From NCBI GenBank assembly GCA_002786025.1, contig NHNW01000019.1, forward strand, positions 558,001-622,000: a stretch of DNA of 64,000 nt. Reading direction: 5' to 3'. The translations under genes were made by a program, and so were the position numbers. Positions 39,193 through 49,338 of the stretch are shown here, piece after piece. The stretch comes from Zasmidium citrigriseum. Taxonomy: Eukaryota; Ascomycota; Dothideomycetes; Mycosphaerellales; Mycosphaerellaceae. Numbering within the stretch: position 1 is the first letter of the stretch; every line of letters begins with the position of its first letter. The notes below the pieces were generated by a model. The model worked only from the letters and a program-made list of their open reading frames with translations, had not been told where the DNA came from and searched no databases.

Positions 39193-39653
39193 TTAGTCCT
39201 CCCCCTTCTCATTGATTGGCTGCACATGCTGGCCGATCCTACCGAACCTTGTCGCTCCGCCATAGCCGCAGAAGAGCCGGTAGCCCGAGATGTTAACACC
39301 GAAAGGTCGACTCCACAACGTCACCTCGAGAGCCACACCTTCGGCGCGAAGGCGATACGATCACAGGTACCGAAAGTTCGCACAGCAAATTGTTCCTTCG
39401 AGTTACGAATCCGCAAGGTGGGCGTGTGCGTTTTGACTAATGATCTGGTCCCTGAATGGCGATGATGCTATTGTATTCGCCTCCCGTTCTTTGCAAACAC
39501 TCTCCACCTACATCTTTGTGAGTCAATCGCTTTCTGCCCTGTCTGTATCTCATAGTCGTTCGTTGTCGACGGACGCGCTACATTTTCCCCAGTCGATAAA
39601 CCCCGCTTTTGATCTTTCGACATTGCACGAGGGGAAGCACTCGCCACCACAAG
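39193..39653. other. promoter region of DHA1 transporter
   Basis: 461 bp between the foldback element and the transporter start. The 79-codon ORF at 39226 has no family features. C/T-rich tracts near 39480-39600 look like a 5' leader. Confidence 0.4.
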
Positions 39654-41684
39654 ATGCAGTCTATACTACAGTACAGGAGGTTCAGAGCCACGGTTGAAGC
39701 ACAGTTGGAGAGAGATCAGGCCAAAGCGGAGGCGCTCAGGACACCAGGACGACGACACCCAGGGACTCAGCCATCACAAGCATCAGCATCTTCAGACGGC
39801 AGCAAACATGACCTGGAAAAGGGCGTTGACCGCGGAGATTTCGCCACCCACGATACCGTCGACCGGCACCCACCCCATCCAGAGGCATTTGACTTGGAAG
39901 CTCCGTCAACAAAGGAGCAGGAGGAAGATGTGGTGGCCGAGCAACGCAAGTTTGAGGAACCCGTAGAAGAGCCCTCGAAGCTTGAAGACGATGACGATGG
40001 CGAAGATGACGAGGACTACGAGTTGAGCGCTAATCGGACGATCTCGAGAACCACGACGATGAGCGCTGGAAATGCTCTGGGAACGATATTGACGGGCGTC
40101 GAAGTGCGAAGGCGGACTACTACAGAAGGAGGAGATGGCAATGTGTTCGTGGTGGGATATGAAGGTCCTGATGATCCGAATGATCCTCAGTAAGTGTATT
40201 TCTCATTGGAGTTACTGGAGTCATGGGTGCTGATTGACTCCTTTCTAGCAATTGGCCAAAGGTACAACGACTACTATGCACGTTCATGATTGCACTCATT
40301 GCTCTCGTCGTCGGAATGGCCTCAGCTATCGACTCCGTCGCCCTCCCACAAGCCGCTAGGGACTTTGGAGTCTCGGAAGTCGTCGAGTCCATGGCCACTG
40401 GCCTGTTTCTGATCGGATTCGGCTGTGGAGCACTCTTCGCAGGACCTATCAGCGAGACGGTCGGCCGCAATCCGGTATACATCGTGACCATGGCGATCTA
40501 CATGTGTTTTATCCTTGGAGCTGCGCTGGCACCAAACATTGGTGCACAACTCGCCTTCCGCTTTTTGGCAGGATTCTTTGGCTCTACTCCGCTCGTCTGC
40601 GCGGGAGGGAGTATCAGTGATCTCTGGAGTCCTCTGGAGCGGGTCTACGCATTTCCGATGTTCGCGAATGCTGGCTTCCTTGGTCCTGTCTTGGGACCGA
40701 TTATTGGAGGTTATATTGCGCAGTCGAATCAGATCGGCTGGAGGTGGACTGAGTGGGTTACTCTCATCTTCTCCGGAGCGATTTTAGGGACTGTGGTCCT
40801 GTTCCAGCCTGAGACGTATCCGCAGACTCTGCTCAAGTGGAAGGCAGAGCATCTCCGGGCCATCACTGGTGACGATCGATACCGAGCAGCTCTTGAGATC
40901 CGCCAGGAGACATTCACGCACCGACTCATGCGTGCGCTTTATCGACCATTCTTGCTTACGGCCCGAGAACCGATCATCATGATCTTCGCCCTATATCTGA
41001 CGGTCATCTACATCATCCTCTTCACATTCCTGGATGGGTACACCTACGTCTTTCAGGACACCTATGGCATATCGCAAGGCTTGACTGGCATCTGCTTCGC
41101 GGGCATTCTGATCGGCTTGTTTGGAGCTTCCGCTCTTGTGCCTCTCATCTACAAATGGGCCAAGCGCGATCTTCGAAAGATTGAAGAGCAGGGCGGCACT
41201 CGTCTGCCTCCCGAATTCAGACTCTGGTATTCCATGCTAGGAGGATCGATTGCGGTACCAGTCAGTCTTTTCTGGATGGGCTGGACCGCCTATCCGCATA
41301 TCTCCATCTGGTCGCCATTGATAGCATCCGTCTTGTTCGGATACGGCATCTTGTGCATCTTCATCACAAGCTACCAGGTACGTGCTTCCCCACAGATGTA
41401 GCAAAGTACATGCTAACTTGAGTTCATAGTACATCATCGACTCCTACGAAGTGTACGCCGCGAGCGCTCTCGCTTCCATCACCTTGATCCGGTACATCGC
41501 AGCCGGAGGCATGACCATCGTCGGCATACCTTTCTATGAGAACATGGGTGTCCACTATACCCTCACGATCCTGGCCTGTATTAGCATACCGCTCGTTCCG
41601 GCGCCCTACATCCTGTATCGGTACGGACCTTGGATCCGGAGTAAGAGCAAGTATGCCGTCAACACGACGACAGGGCAGAAGTAA
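39654..41684 (+). CDS. MFS drug/polyamine:H+ antiporter, DHA1 type
   Basis: Exons 39654-40189, 40249-41377 and 41430-41684, encoding 639 residues. I chose the ATG giving MQSILQYRRF. One 15 codons upstream is also possible. The first 175 or so residues are hydrophilic and acidic (DDDDGEDDEDYE), ending DDPNDPHNWPK, the usual junction before helix 1 in fungal DHA1 transporters. The transporter core has helix 1 (FMIALIALVVGMASAIDSVALPQ), the motif-A loop GPISETVGRNPVY, motif C (NAGFLGPVLGPIIGGYIA), WRWTEWV, and PETYPQTLLKWKA before the central loop. The C-terminus is PWIRSKSKYAVN. The closest named relatives are Tpo1/Flu1-like exporters. The substrate is unknown. The gene lies next to the foldback element and a small secreted protein gene. 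Confidence 0.87.
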
Positions 41685-42079
41685 TCGTAATTTCGCGAAG
41701 GCCGTTCGTAACGAGAGCGAACTCAACACGCACTTTCGGTAATAGCGTTTCAGCGATACGAGCTTGCTCCTTAGTCGGCGTAGCAGAGCGATATTCAGTC
41801 CTAACCAGGTACCATTTCTTTCTGTCCTGCTTTGGCTAATAATTTTTGTTTAGCATGTGCAAGGCAGCCATGAGATCGACCCTCGTTGACGTTTCGAGTT
41901 GCTCTATCCGCCTAAACGAGGTCGTAGTGGCCTAGTTCTTGAATACGATTTCGAGGCATGGATGAAGTCCTGACAAGACTGGGATCAGTCCCCAAGGGCT
42001 GCGCTTCCGGGTCCGCATTCAACATCTTGGGTCGCCGTTCTATCGTGCACGATAAATACCTTTCAACCGACCTCGAAGC
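41685..42079. promoter_or_regulatory. intergenic region with TATA-like box for the secreted protein gene
   Basis: 395 bp. ATAAATA at 42052-42058 lies 22 bp before the ATG at 42080 and 37 bp before the ATG at 42095. The spacing would favour the second ATG. No other feature is supported. Confidence 0.4.
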
Positions 42080-42893
42080 ATGGTCATGTTCGTCATGCGA
42101 TTACTGAAATGCTTTGCTCTGGGTCTTCTCACGGCGACCAGCGTCGCCGTTTCGCCATCGAACACGGAAGGCTTTGATCCCCTAAGACAGTCGTTCAACG
42201 CGGCCAAGATTCACGAGCACAAGTTGTTGAAAAGGGATCTGCCTCCATGCACACCATGCCCGAAGAAGCGAGACGTACCGGACTCCATGGACGCAAGTTT
42301 GCTTGACGATGCTCAAGACACCGCCATGTTAGACCCGTTCGGGGTGGACGACGCTCAAGATGGCTTGGATCAAGAGCTCATGGTCGAAGATTCGCGAGGC
42401 GGTCGCATTTACCCAGCGAACTACATCCCACCGATCTGCAATCGCCGAGGTATCAATTGCATGTAGTGAGTATTAAAGGCCTATAATCCTTTTGAATCTG
42501 ATGTTGACAAGTGTCACAGCCTGGCCAAGGGCGTCGAATTCATCAAAGGCGGTCTGCATCGGCCGATTGGACACTGGCGACTAGCAGACGGCGGTCCAAC
42601 AAGTAAGCATGCAACCACCTCAAGGGTAGAATTACCAAGGACTGATCGTGTCCCGCCTAGGCCAAATTTGGGCGTGGAGATACTGGCAAAGCACGCTCCT
42701 CTTCACCAAGACCGGCGGCAGCTGCACGACGTACCCGGCCCACTGTACGGTCTATACCTGTTGTAAAGGAGCCATGTTTGCGCACATCTACGATGATAAC
42801 GCGGACGTGCGTGGCAATGGCGATATGAGCAATAATGCTCCGGATATTTGCAATTGCTTTTATCATCTGGATACGGATCAGTATTTCGGCTGA
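42080..42893 (+). CDS. small secreted Cys-rich protein, effector candidate
   Basis: Exons 42080-42465, 42520-42602 and 42661-42893, encoding 233 residues (228 if the ATG at 42095 is used, which the nearby TATA-like box favours). The hydrophobic signal peptide MRLLKCFALGLLTATSVAVS is followed by a propeptide-like stretch with Kex2-type dibasic sites (LLKRD, KKRD) and an acidic duplicated DDAQD motif. About ten cysteines remain after the signal, clustered in three groups: PPCTPC; ICNRRGINC; and CTTYPAHCTVYTCC with ICNCF. Splices join INCM-YLAKG and GGPT-SQIWAW cleanly. I recognise no enzyme family. Size, secretion signal, processing sites and cysteine pattern fit fungal effector or antimicrobial secreted proteins. 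The function is unknown. Confidence 0.72.
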
Positions 42894-43595
42894 ATGACAA
42901 GCGCTCTGTCAAGAGCTCAAGAGAGGTCTGGGACATGGGCGATGAAGACCTGCCTGCATTGCTACAGCTCCGTCTCAGACATTGGCAGTCATCGGCAGAA
43001 GCTCAGCTTTGATGCATCGCAAGCGAAAGAATCAGGTATCAACCGCTTTGAAAGAGCACAACGAACATGTCTTAATGCAACTGGACAAGACACTGCATAA
43101 CAGCTTCAACCCTGGGATGCGCATACGTCGTCCTGTGCCCAATGGCTTCTCGATAGCTAAGCCTCAGCCTTATGAACCCAGCCCTAGATGCTACTCTTCA
43201 TCGTAGGATCCGAGAGAGAGGACAACGGTGGGCTTGGCACTGGTCAATCAACACCCCGGTCAGAGTTCGTAAGCAATTGTTTTGTCTGCGCGGATGAATT
43301 GAAAGCCCGACAATGGAGATCGTATGACTAAACAACGCTGATTGACTTTGTTGCAGATGGAAGACCAGGTTTCTTGTTGTGATAATCAGAGGCAGCAAAA
43401 CCTGGGCATGATGCTTTTGTGAAGACTTTGTGTGAAGGCTTGCACAACTATGTTGGCTGTAGAAGAGTGGTATAAGGTAGCGATGATGCTGACTTCGATT
43501 GTTATAGTGATTCGAAAGCGACCACAAACCATCTCTAATAGGACATACGAAAAGTAAAGGACGACACTGGCCGTAAGACCTGCAACGCCGCCAGC
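42894..43595. other. intergenic region
   Basis: 702 bp between the secreted protein gene and the second SDR gene. ORFs up to 74 codons on the plus strand, and antisense ORFs from the SDR side, have no support. Likely 3' UTR and promoter. Confidence 0.4.
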
Positions 43596-44492
43596 ATGAA
43601 GGGCACCTCGAAGCCAACAGTCCTCATCACGGGCTGCTCTGATGGCAGCCTCGGAGCACAACTCTCTCTGGCATTCCACGAAGCAGGCTGGCGAGTCTTC
43701 GCAACCGCTCGAAACCAAACAAAACTCAAGACAGCCAAAGAAGCCGGCATCGAGACCCTGAGCCTCGACACCCTCTCCCAGGAATCGATTACGCAATGTG
43801 TAAACGAAGTCCAGAAACTCACAAACAACTTCCTCGACATGCTCGTCAACAACGCCGGCGCAGGCTACTCCATGCCCCTGCTCGACGTCGACCTAACCCA
43901 AACCCGCGCCATCTACGAACTAAACGTCTTCTCCCTCATAACCGTAACGAAAGCCTTCGTACCCCTGCTCGTAAGATCTGAGAGAGGCGGCATAATCGCA
44001 AACAACACCTCCGGCGCCTCCCTCCCATCCGCCCAGCTCCCCTTCCAAGGCTCCTACAATTCCTCCAAAGCCGCCGCGACATCCATAACCGAAATCCTCC
44101 GCCTCGAACTCGCACCTTTCAACATCCGCGTCATCAACCTAATCACCGGCGCTGTGCGATCGACGTTCCAGACGAACCTGCCGAGAGTCAAACTTCCGGA
44201 GGACTCGATGTATAACGTCGCGAAGGAGACGGTGGAGAAGACTTTGACGGGGCAGGATGTAGCCGAACAAGGACAGGATCCTAAGAAGTGGGCGAGGAGG
44301 GTTGTTGCGAGTTTGACGAAGAAAAATCCGCCGCTTTGGATTTGGGAGGGGAAGTTTTCGTGGATTGCTTGGTTTTCGACTTTCTTGCCTGTGGGGAGTT
44401 TGGATGGGGTTGTTAGGGGGATGACGGGGATTGATGTTGTTGAGAGGAAGGTTAAGGAGGCGAGGATGAGTGGCGTGGGTAAGAGAGCGTGA
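43596..44492 (+). CDS. AYR1-like short-chain dehydrogenase/reductase, second copy
   Basis: 298 residues, intronless. The cofactor motif is TGCSDGSLGAQLSLAF (TGxxxGxxG type), the Arg of TARN points to NADPH preference, then LVNNAGAGYSMPLLD and catalytic YNSSK with upstream Ser in NNTSGASLP. A C-terminal hydrophobic stretch (FSWIAWFSTFLPVG) parallels the membrane segment of the relative at 20940-21851. It belongs to the same Ayr1-like SDR subgroup, with a divergent sequence, so this is an old paralogue rather than a recent copy. The substrate is unknown; a lipid or secondary-metabolite intermediate is possible. Third codon positions change abruptly from A/C to G/T near 44150, the clearest example in the window. 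Confidence 0.85.
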   Translation: MKGTSKPTVLITGCSDGSLGAQLSLAFHEAGWRVFATARNQTKLKTAKEAGIETLSLDTLSQESITQCVNEVQKLTNNFLDMLVNNAGAGYSMPLLDVDLTQTRAIYELNVFSLITVTKAFVPLLVRSERGGIIANNTSGASLPSAQLPFQGSYNSSKAAATSITEILRLELAPFNIRVINLITGAVRSTFQTNLPRVKLPEDSMYNVAKETVEKTLTGQDVAEQGQDPKKWARRVVASLTKKNPPLWIWEGKFSWIAWFSTFLPVGSLDGVVRGMTGIDVVERKVKEARMSGVGKRA

Positions 44493-44795
44493 ACGAGTTG
44501 AAGAGTTGCGATGGTAGTATGTGTAGTTTGGGCGTGAGAATGGTGTTTTCTCCTTTAGATCGATCTTCTGCGGAAGAGGCTGCAAATGTGTAATTTCTTC
44601 CCAAGCACATGAATAATATCTTAGTCTGCATGTCCCTTTGTACCTTCCCCAAGCACACTTCCGTCACCTTCCTGGCAAGAGCTCCGGCCCGACTGCGGTG
44701 AGTTTGAGGAAGCTCCACACCATTGACCTCATCCCATCGACGACTTTTCGTTTCAGCAACAACAACTCAACAACTCAACAAGAACAACGATAACA
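44493..44795. other. intergenic region
   Basis: 303 bp between the SDR gene and the ABM-domain gene. The 3' part is rich in CAACAA repeats, typical of a fungal 5' leader. Confidence 0.4.
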
Positions 44796-45325
44796 ATGGC
44801 CTATACTCTCGTCGTAAGTAGCCCTGAAGTGCAGGAGTCGTGACTCAACGATCGGCTGACCTGTTTTAGGTACACCTCTACGCCAAAGACGATGCGGAGG
44901 CAATCAAGAAATTGACGGCCAAGTTGCAGGAGGCTAGTCAGGTGTATTCCAAGGACAAGGAATGCCTCGGATGGTGAGCAGCACCCTCTACTAATAGAAG
45001 GACGCAGTCGATTGATCATGGTGTAGGTTCGTCATGCAAGACCACAAAGACCCACGGGCTTTCACCATAGTTGAGCGATATGCACATGAAAGCAGCCAGA
45101 AGTGAGTTCCATCTAGCCCCCACGGTCAAAGAAACATATTCATTGATACATTCGAGATACCACCTCGAAAACCCATACTGGCAGACCTTCGACAAATACG
45201 TCATTCCATTGCTGGACCGCGACATGGACCTCCGCAGATTCAACGAGCTGGACACCAGCAAGGAGGTCAGGGTCGAGCAGGACCCGCAGCTTTGGGAGAA
45301 TGTGAAGAAGCATCAGACTTATTAG
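44796..45325 (+). CDS. ABM-domain (antibiotic biosynthesis monooxygenase-like) protein
   Basis: Four exons: 44796-44813, 44870-44973, 45027-45101 and 45157-45325, encoding 121 residues. The 18-nt first exon gives MAYTLV and would be missed by ORF calling. The spliced protein reads VHLYAKDDAEAIKKLTAKLQEASQ, SKDKECLGWFVMQDHKDPRAFTIVERY, YHLENPYWQTFDKYVIPLL. This ferredoxin-like fold with 'D...f.ivErY' and a His/Asn/Pro block is the ABM superfamily (PF03992), small dimeric enzymes that include quinol monooxygenases and cofactor-free oxygenases. The substrate is unknown. It could act on a metabolite made with the adjacent SDR gene, but the two genes are not obviously co-regulated. Confidence 0.75.
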
Positions 45326-45441
45326 ACGGGCTATCTACCTGATTACTTGAGTGAGGGAGCTTGAGCACTAGCATGCGTACAGGGTATCTTGCAGACGAAT
45401 GAAACGTTGAACGCCGAACATATCAAGTTCTTCTTTTGCAA

Positions 45442-47829
45442 TCACAACACAACGAATCTCATTCCCACCACGAGTGCTTGCTCGATGAATTCGCCTGGTC
45501 GGGACTTGACGACTGATCTGTGAAGATCACCGCCGGCGTATGAGACCGAAGCACCTTGGCAGATCTCTGGGATCTGAAATGTCGCCAGTGCCTGTTCTTG
45601 AGACGACCCATCGAGGATCTGTTGCGCAGAGGTCTTCTTCTTCTTCTTGGAGCCTCCACTAGCACTAGACTTGGGTTCGGACTTCGATGTTGAGGTTAAG
45701 TCAGGCTCTGGAGCTGGCGCGGCAGGCTCTTCGTTCGTGCGCAGCGTAGGTTCGGATGCGTCAGAAGCGTCAGCCATCAACCTGGATCTCCCCCGTCTCA
45801 ACTTCGTGGGTGAGACCGAAGTGTTCCTCTGCGCGTTCACTTGGGAGCTGTCGTCCTTAGCTAAATTACCCTCCACAGGAGCTGCCCACGACGAAGCGCC
45901 CAGTCTCTTAACAGGGGACCGATGTGGTGACAGAGACTCGATGCGCTTTGCCAGGTGGCCACCCGGTGCAGCTCCGAGGTCCATAGCAGCATCCATGCGA
46001 GCCTGGGCCAGAGCCGCGACGGGATCATTGCTGACGTCTGGCATCGGCACATCGTCTGCGTGAGGAATGCTCAGATTACGTGTGCTGCGGCGGCGTCTAG
46101 TCTGCATCGAAGTGGTCGGCGGCGGGTTTGTGCCTTGCGTCATGGTAGACGAGTCTCCATTCTCGTCAGCAGAAGCCATCTTCGCTAACGAGATACCTTC
46201 GGCGGCCAGCTGGTCAAGTAACTCTCGCTTGGCATTCTCTTGGTTCTCTGGCTTCATCTTGAGAATGTCACGAAGGCGGTCCATGACCGTCCTCTGGCCA
46301 CATTCCTTTCCCTTCCTGTTCTTGAAGCTCTTCAGAAGCTTCGACTTGTGAGGAGTCAAATGGAGCTCCTGCGCCAGTGCGTCCACCTTGTCTTGATGCG
46401 CTGTCTGCTTTCTCTTTGGGGTGGCTACTTTGGCGTCCGTCTCTTGCGCCGAGTCTTGTTGTGATGGGGTGGCCTCCTGTGGTTGCAACTCTTGTGCCTG
46501 TGTCGCTTGGAAGCTACGAGTTCGTCGTGCCAGAGGAACTTCGGGAGATGAGGTGGAAGGGAGGGCCGGAGCTTGATCGGATGAGTCGTGGTCGATGTCC
46601 ATTTTCTCCGCTGGCTGCTCTTCGCCCATGCTCTTTACCGGCTGCTCGTCCTCCATTGTCTTCTCTTGCACCGTTGCTTCCTGTGTCTGCACCGCCTCCG
46701 TCGTGAACGGGTCCTCTCCCAGAGCAATCACTTCCAAGCTCTTGGATTTGGAAGAAGCCAAACGGAGTGGACCATGAACGAATGGATGGCTCCCGCCATT
46801 GAACTTCTTCCCGGAGCCAGTGGACACCACAACGTCGATAATGCTACTCTGCTTCATTTCCATCAATCGGTCAGGAAATGTGACAGTGGATAGCGCACTG
46901 AGGAACTCGGCAGTCGGGGTTAGCATTCCTTTCGTATCACGCTCTCTGGCGTTTGCTTCTTCTGCGAGAGCCGTAGCCGCAACCGTCCAGCGTTCCTCTG
47001 CGGTGAGCTTGCTCTGCGAGGCCTGATCGGCGGCACGATAGATCCATGGTTTCTCGATCTGAATGTGCACCCGGTTGCCGTGGAAATGCTCTTGCCGCAC
47101 AACAGAGCCTAGGCTGTACCGCTTCGTGTTGATGTATTCTGAGTCCACCAATATGCCATTCAAGAAGACCTCCATCTTGATGTCTTCTCCGCTGACTGAA
47201 GAAGTATAGCAACCAACCTCGACAGTTAGTGCGAGGGCTTGAGATTCCACATGCGGCTCTCTGCGATGTTGTCTGGGTTTGAAGCCGCCAATCGTCTGCG
47301 GTGCTGGTGCGAGCGCGGACGGGGTATCTTGCGTGGGCATCTGCTCCACTACGGAGTCCTGGCGATCCCTGGCGGGCATCGCATTCCGCTGCGAGTCCTC
47401 CACGAAGCTGTTCTCGGGCGTGCCACGAGAAGGCGTGTTTCCGAGGGATGTCAAGGGAGAGCTATCCTCCTCCATGTCTCCAGGTTCTTCTTCTACCAGC
47501 TGAGGGACTGGTGACTGTGGTGGTGGAGTCTCAATCGTAGACGCGACGCCATGCTTCTCGCTGATGTGGACGATGTGTTCGCCCGCTTCGACCATGAAGA
47601 ATGGAAGGTCTTCGAACTCGCCGATGAATCTCGCGACGCCTTTCTCGCTGCCATCAGCTCCGATGGGTCGCTCGTAGAGTCTGTGTCCCGCTGCCAAAGT
47701 CTTCTCAAAGTTCTTAGCCTCTGAGGAAACTTCAGCTTTCCTTAGGTTACTGATTGCTTTTGCAAGTGTCTTTTCCAGCTTTGTGACGTGGAGTGTCGCG
47801 GACACGGTACGCGCCTTGTACGTCGGCAT
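45442..47829 (-). CDS. unknown large nuclear protein, Gln/Glu/Pro-rich
   Basis: 795 residues, intronless. I do not recognise the family. The N-terminus is helical (LEKTLAKAISNLRKAEV). Two regions look folded: about 200-275 (LTVEVGCYTSSVSGEDIKM, FLNGILVDSEYINTKRYS, VHIQIEKPWIYRAAD, suggestive of a beta-rich domain) and the extreme C-terminus (LATFQIPEICQGASVSYAGG, VVGMRFVVL). Between them is a disordered region with repeated EEQP/QEAT motifs and basic stretches (PKRKQTAH, RRRRSTRNL, KKKKKTSA) that look like nuclear signals, plus a helix-rich block at about 490-560 (KVDALAQELHLTPHKSKLLK, TVMDRLRDILKMKPEN). A nuclear, chromatin-associated protein is plausible but unproven. Confidence 0.75.
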   Translation of the reverse strand: MPTYKARTVSATLHVTKLEKTLAKAISNLRKAEVSSEAKNFEKTLAAGHRLYERPIGADGSEKGVARFIGEFEDLPFFMVEAGEHIVHISEKHGVASTIETPPPQSPVPQLVEEEPGDMEEDSSPLTSLGNTPSRGTPENSFVEDSQRNAMPARDRQDSVVEQMPTQDTPSALAPAPQTIGGFKPRQHRREPHVESQALALTVEVGCYTSSVSGEDIKMEVFLNGILVDSEYINTKRYSLGSVVRQEHFHGNRVHIQIEKPWIYRAADQASQSKLTAEERWTVAATALAEEANARERDTKGMLTPTAEFLSALSTVTFPDRLMEMKQSSIIDVVVSTGSGKKFNGGSHPFVHGPLRLASSKSKSLEVIALGEDPFTTEAVQTQEATVQEKTMEDEQPVKSMGEEQPAEKMDIDHDSSDQAPALPSTSSPEVPLARRTRSFQATQAQELQPQEATPSQQDSAQETDAKVATPKRKQTAHQDKVDALAQELHLTPHKSKLLKSFKNRKGKECGQRTVMDRLRDILKMKPENQENAKRELLDQLAAEGISLAKMASADENGDSSTMTQGTNPPPTTSMQTRRRRSTRNLSIPHADDVPMPDVSNDPVAALAQARMDAAMDLGAAPGGHLAKRIESLSPHRSPVKRLGASSWAAPVEGNLAKDDSSQVNAQRNTSVSPTKLRRGRSRLMADASDASEPTLRTNEEPAAPAPEPDLTSTSKSEPKSSASGGSKKKKKTSAQQILDGSSQEQALATFQIPEICQGASVSYAGGDLHRSVVKSRPGEFIEQALVVGMRFVVL

Positions 47830-48254
47830 GTTGGGTGGTGGGTTCGCTGTGGTTGGATTTGTTGTGGCTGCGGTGGAAAGCCAGCAACATAAACAATCCA
47901 GGAGGGGTCCATCATCGTGCCTTCCAGAAACAGCAGCAACGTCATTTCGAACAGAGCAGGAGCGATGCCATCAGGTAGATGCCAGTAGTTAGATTCCTTG
48001 GATGAATACTTGTTCGGCTTCGGGGCTAGATCTATGATAAGTAGAGTCCACAATGGCTTCCAAGTCTTCGATCATTCACCCACAAGCTTCAGATTTCACG
48101 TGGTCGGGTGAAATTCAGCCCGAGATAGCCAGTAGGAAGTCCATAGCATCGCATGAGAGACGCTTACACGGCACTGTCGTTTGGCAAGATCGTCAAGTCT
48201 CATTTACTCGTTTGTCTCATCAAATCGTCCCGCGTGGTCCTCTCCGGTGATATG
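47830..48254. other. intergenic region
   Basis: 425 bp between the unknown nuclear protein gene (start side) and the end of the TFB6-like gene; both are on the minus strand. Only short ORFs without support. Presumed promoter and 3' UTR. Confidence 0.4.
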
Positions 48255-49079
48255 TCATCCTCTCCCTTCCGTGATAATCCCAATATTCGGCTCCTCAAGA
48301 CTATCCCCCAACTCCACCATCGTTCGATCATAAACCCTCGCAATCTGCATATCAATACTCTCATCCACCTCATCATGATCCTCCCCTTCCAGGACCAACC
48401 CTCCCTCAACATCCGTATCCGTATCCATCTTATCCCCATCTGTCTCCTCCTCTTCATCCTCCTCATACTCAAACTCCCCCTTCTTAAAAGCCTCCACAAC
48501 CGCAATCCTCGTCCTCTCCACCAAACTCCGAATCCGAACCTTCTCCGTCCCACTCACAACGCCCTTCATCCCACCCTCAAACCCCGGCAACCGCTCCCCA
48601 CTCTCCACATCCCTCCCCTGAATCAAACTCGCAAAAGCATGATCCATAAGACCCAGCACCTTAAACAGCGCCTTGGGACTAGGCGGCATGCCCTGTATCA
48701 CATTGCCCACCAACAGTCCCAGACTAATCAAATACGGCACTTGCAGACTCGGCGTCCCGCTTACCCAAACCACACCCATCAGTTCACGAATATCGTAGCA
48801 GGCTTCTTTCATGGATGCGTAGCCTTGTACATCGCCCCAGGTGTCGGCTTTGTCGCGGTCGATGTTGGTTGTGAAGGTTGTGCGTTTGGCGAAGCGCCGT
48901 TGGATATGGAGGAGCTGTTGATCGACGTAGCGGATGAAGGTGGATTCTTTGCTGCCGCCTGCGCGGAGGGGGTGTTCTCGGGGGTGGGGGAGGACGGGTC
49001 TTGCGGTTGAGGTTGAGATGGATGAGGCGGGTGGGGAGAGGATGAAGCCGCCGCTTGGGGGTGGTGTTGGTGTGGCCAT
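48255..49079 (-). CDS. TFIIH subunit TFB6-like protein
   Basis: 274 residues from the ATG at 49079 (catcATGGCC). An ATG eight codons upstream is in poorer context. After a Pro/Ser-rich N-terminus comes a helical domain: STFIRYVDQQLLHIQRRFAKR, GYASMKEACYDIRELMGVVW, SGTPSLQVPYLISLGLLVGN, FKVLGLMDHAFASLIQGRD, then TEKVRIRSLVERTRIAVVEA. This 'wvSGTPSLQvPYLl' and 'lD.aFasLlqG.D' pattern is what I associate with the Tfb6 family (PF17110), the eleventh TFIIH subunit in yeast, which releases the Ssl2 translocase from TFIIH. The acidic C-terminal part is low complexity. The assignment is from recalled family pattern, so moderate certainty. The coding strand switches from C/A-rich to G/T-rich near 48780. 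Confidence 0.7.
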   Translation of the reverse strand: MATPTPPPSGGFILSPPASSISTSTARPVLPHPREHPLRAGGSKESTFIRYVDQQLLHIQRRFAKRTTFTTNIDRDKADTWGDVQGYASMKEACYDIRELMGVVWVSGTPSLQVPYLISLGLLVGNVIQGMPPSPKALFKVLGLMDHAFASLIQGRDVESGERLPGFEGGMKGVVSGTEKVRIRSLVERTRIAVVEAFKKGEFEYEEDEEEETDGDKMDTDTDVEGGLVLEGEDHDEVDESIDMQIARVYDRTMVELGDSLEEPNIGIITEGRG

Positions 49080-49338
49080 GATGGCGATTAGTCGATTGAT
49101 CACGGAGGCATTGGTAGAAGGTCGATTTGGGGACTAAAGCGTAGCTTGGTATGATGCCTCATGCCTGACAAAGACAGTGGAGCATGTGAAGTCGAGCGAG
49201 CTGAAGTGAAAGCTTCCAGCTCGCCTAAAATTGAGTGGCTGGGATTGGGACCTCAATCAAATGGTCAAGATGTCAAACAATTTCAAGAACATATACAAAA
49301 GCTTGACAATGCCTTCTTTCAAAATGAAGAGATCTTCT

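Noticed and set aside
48153..49010. 285-codon plus-strand ORF
   Set aside because: Antisense to the TFB6-like gene; rich in Leu/Pro/His/Asn with no domain.
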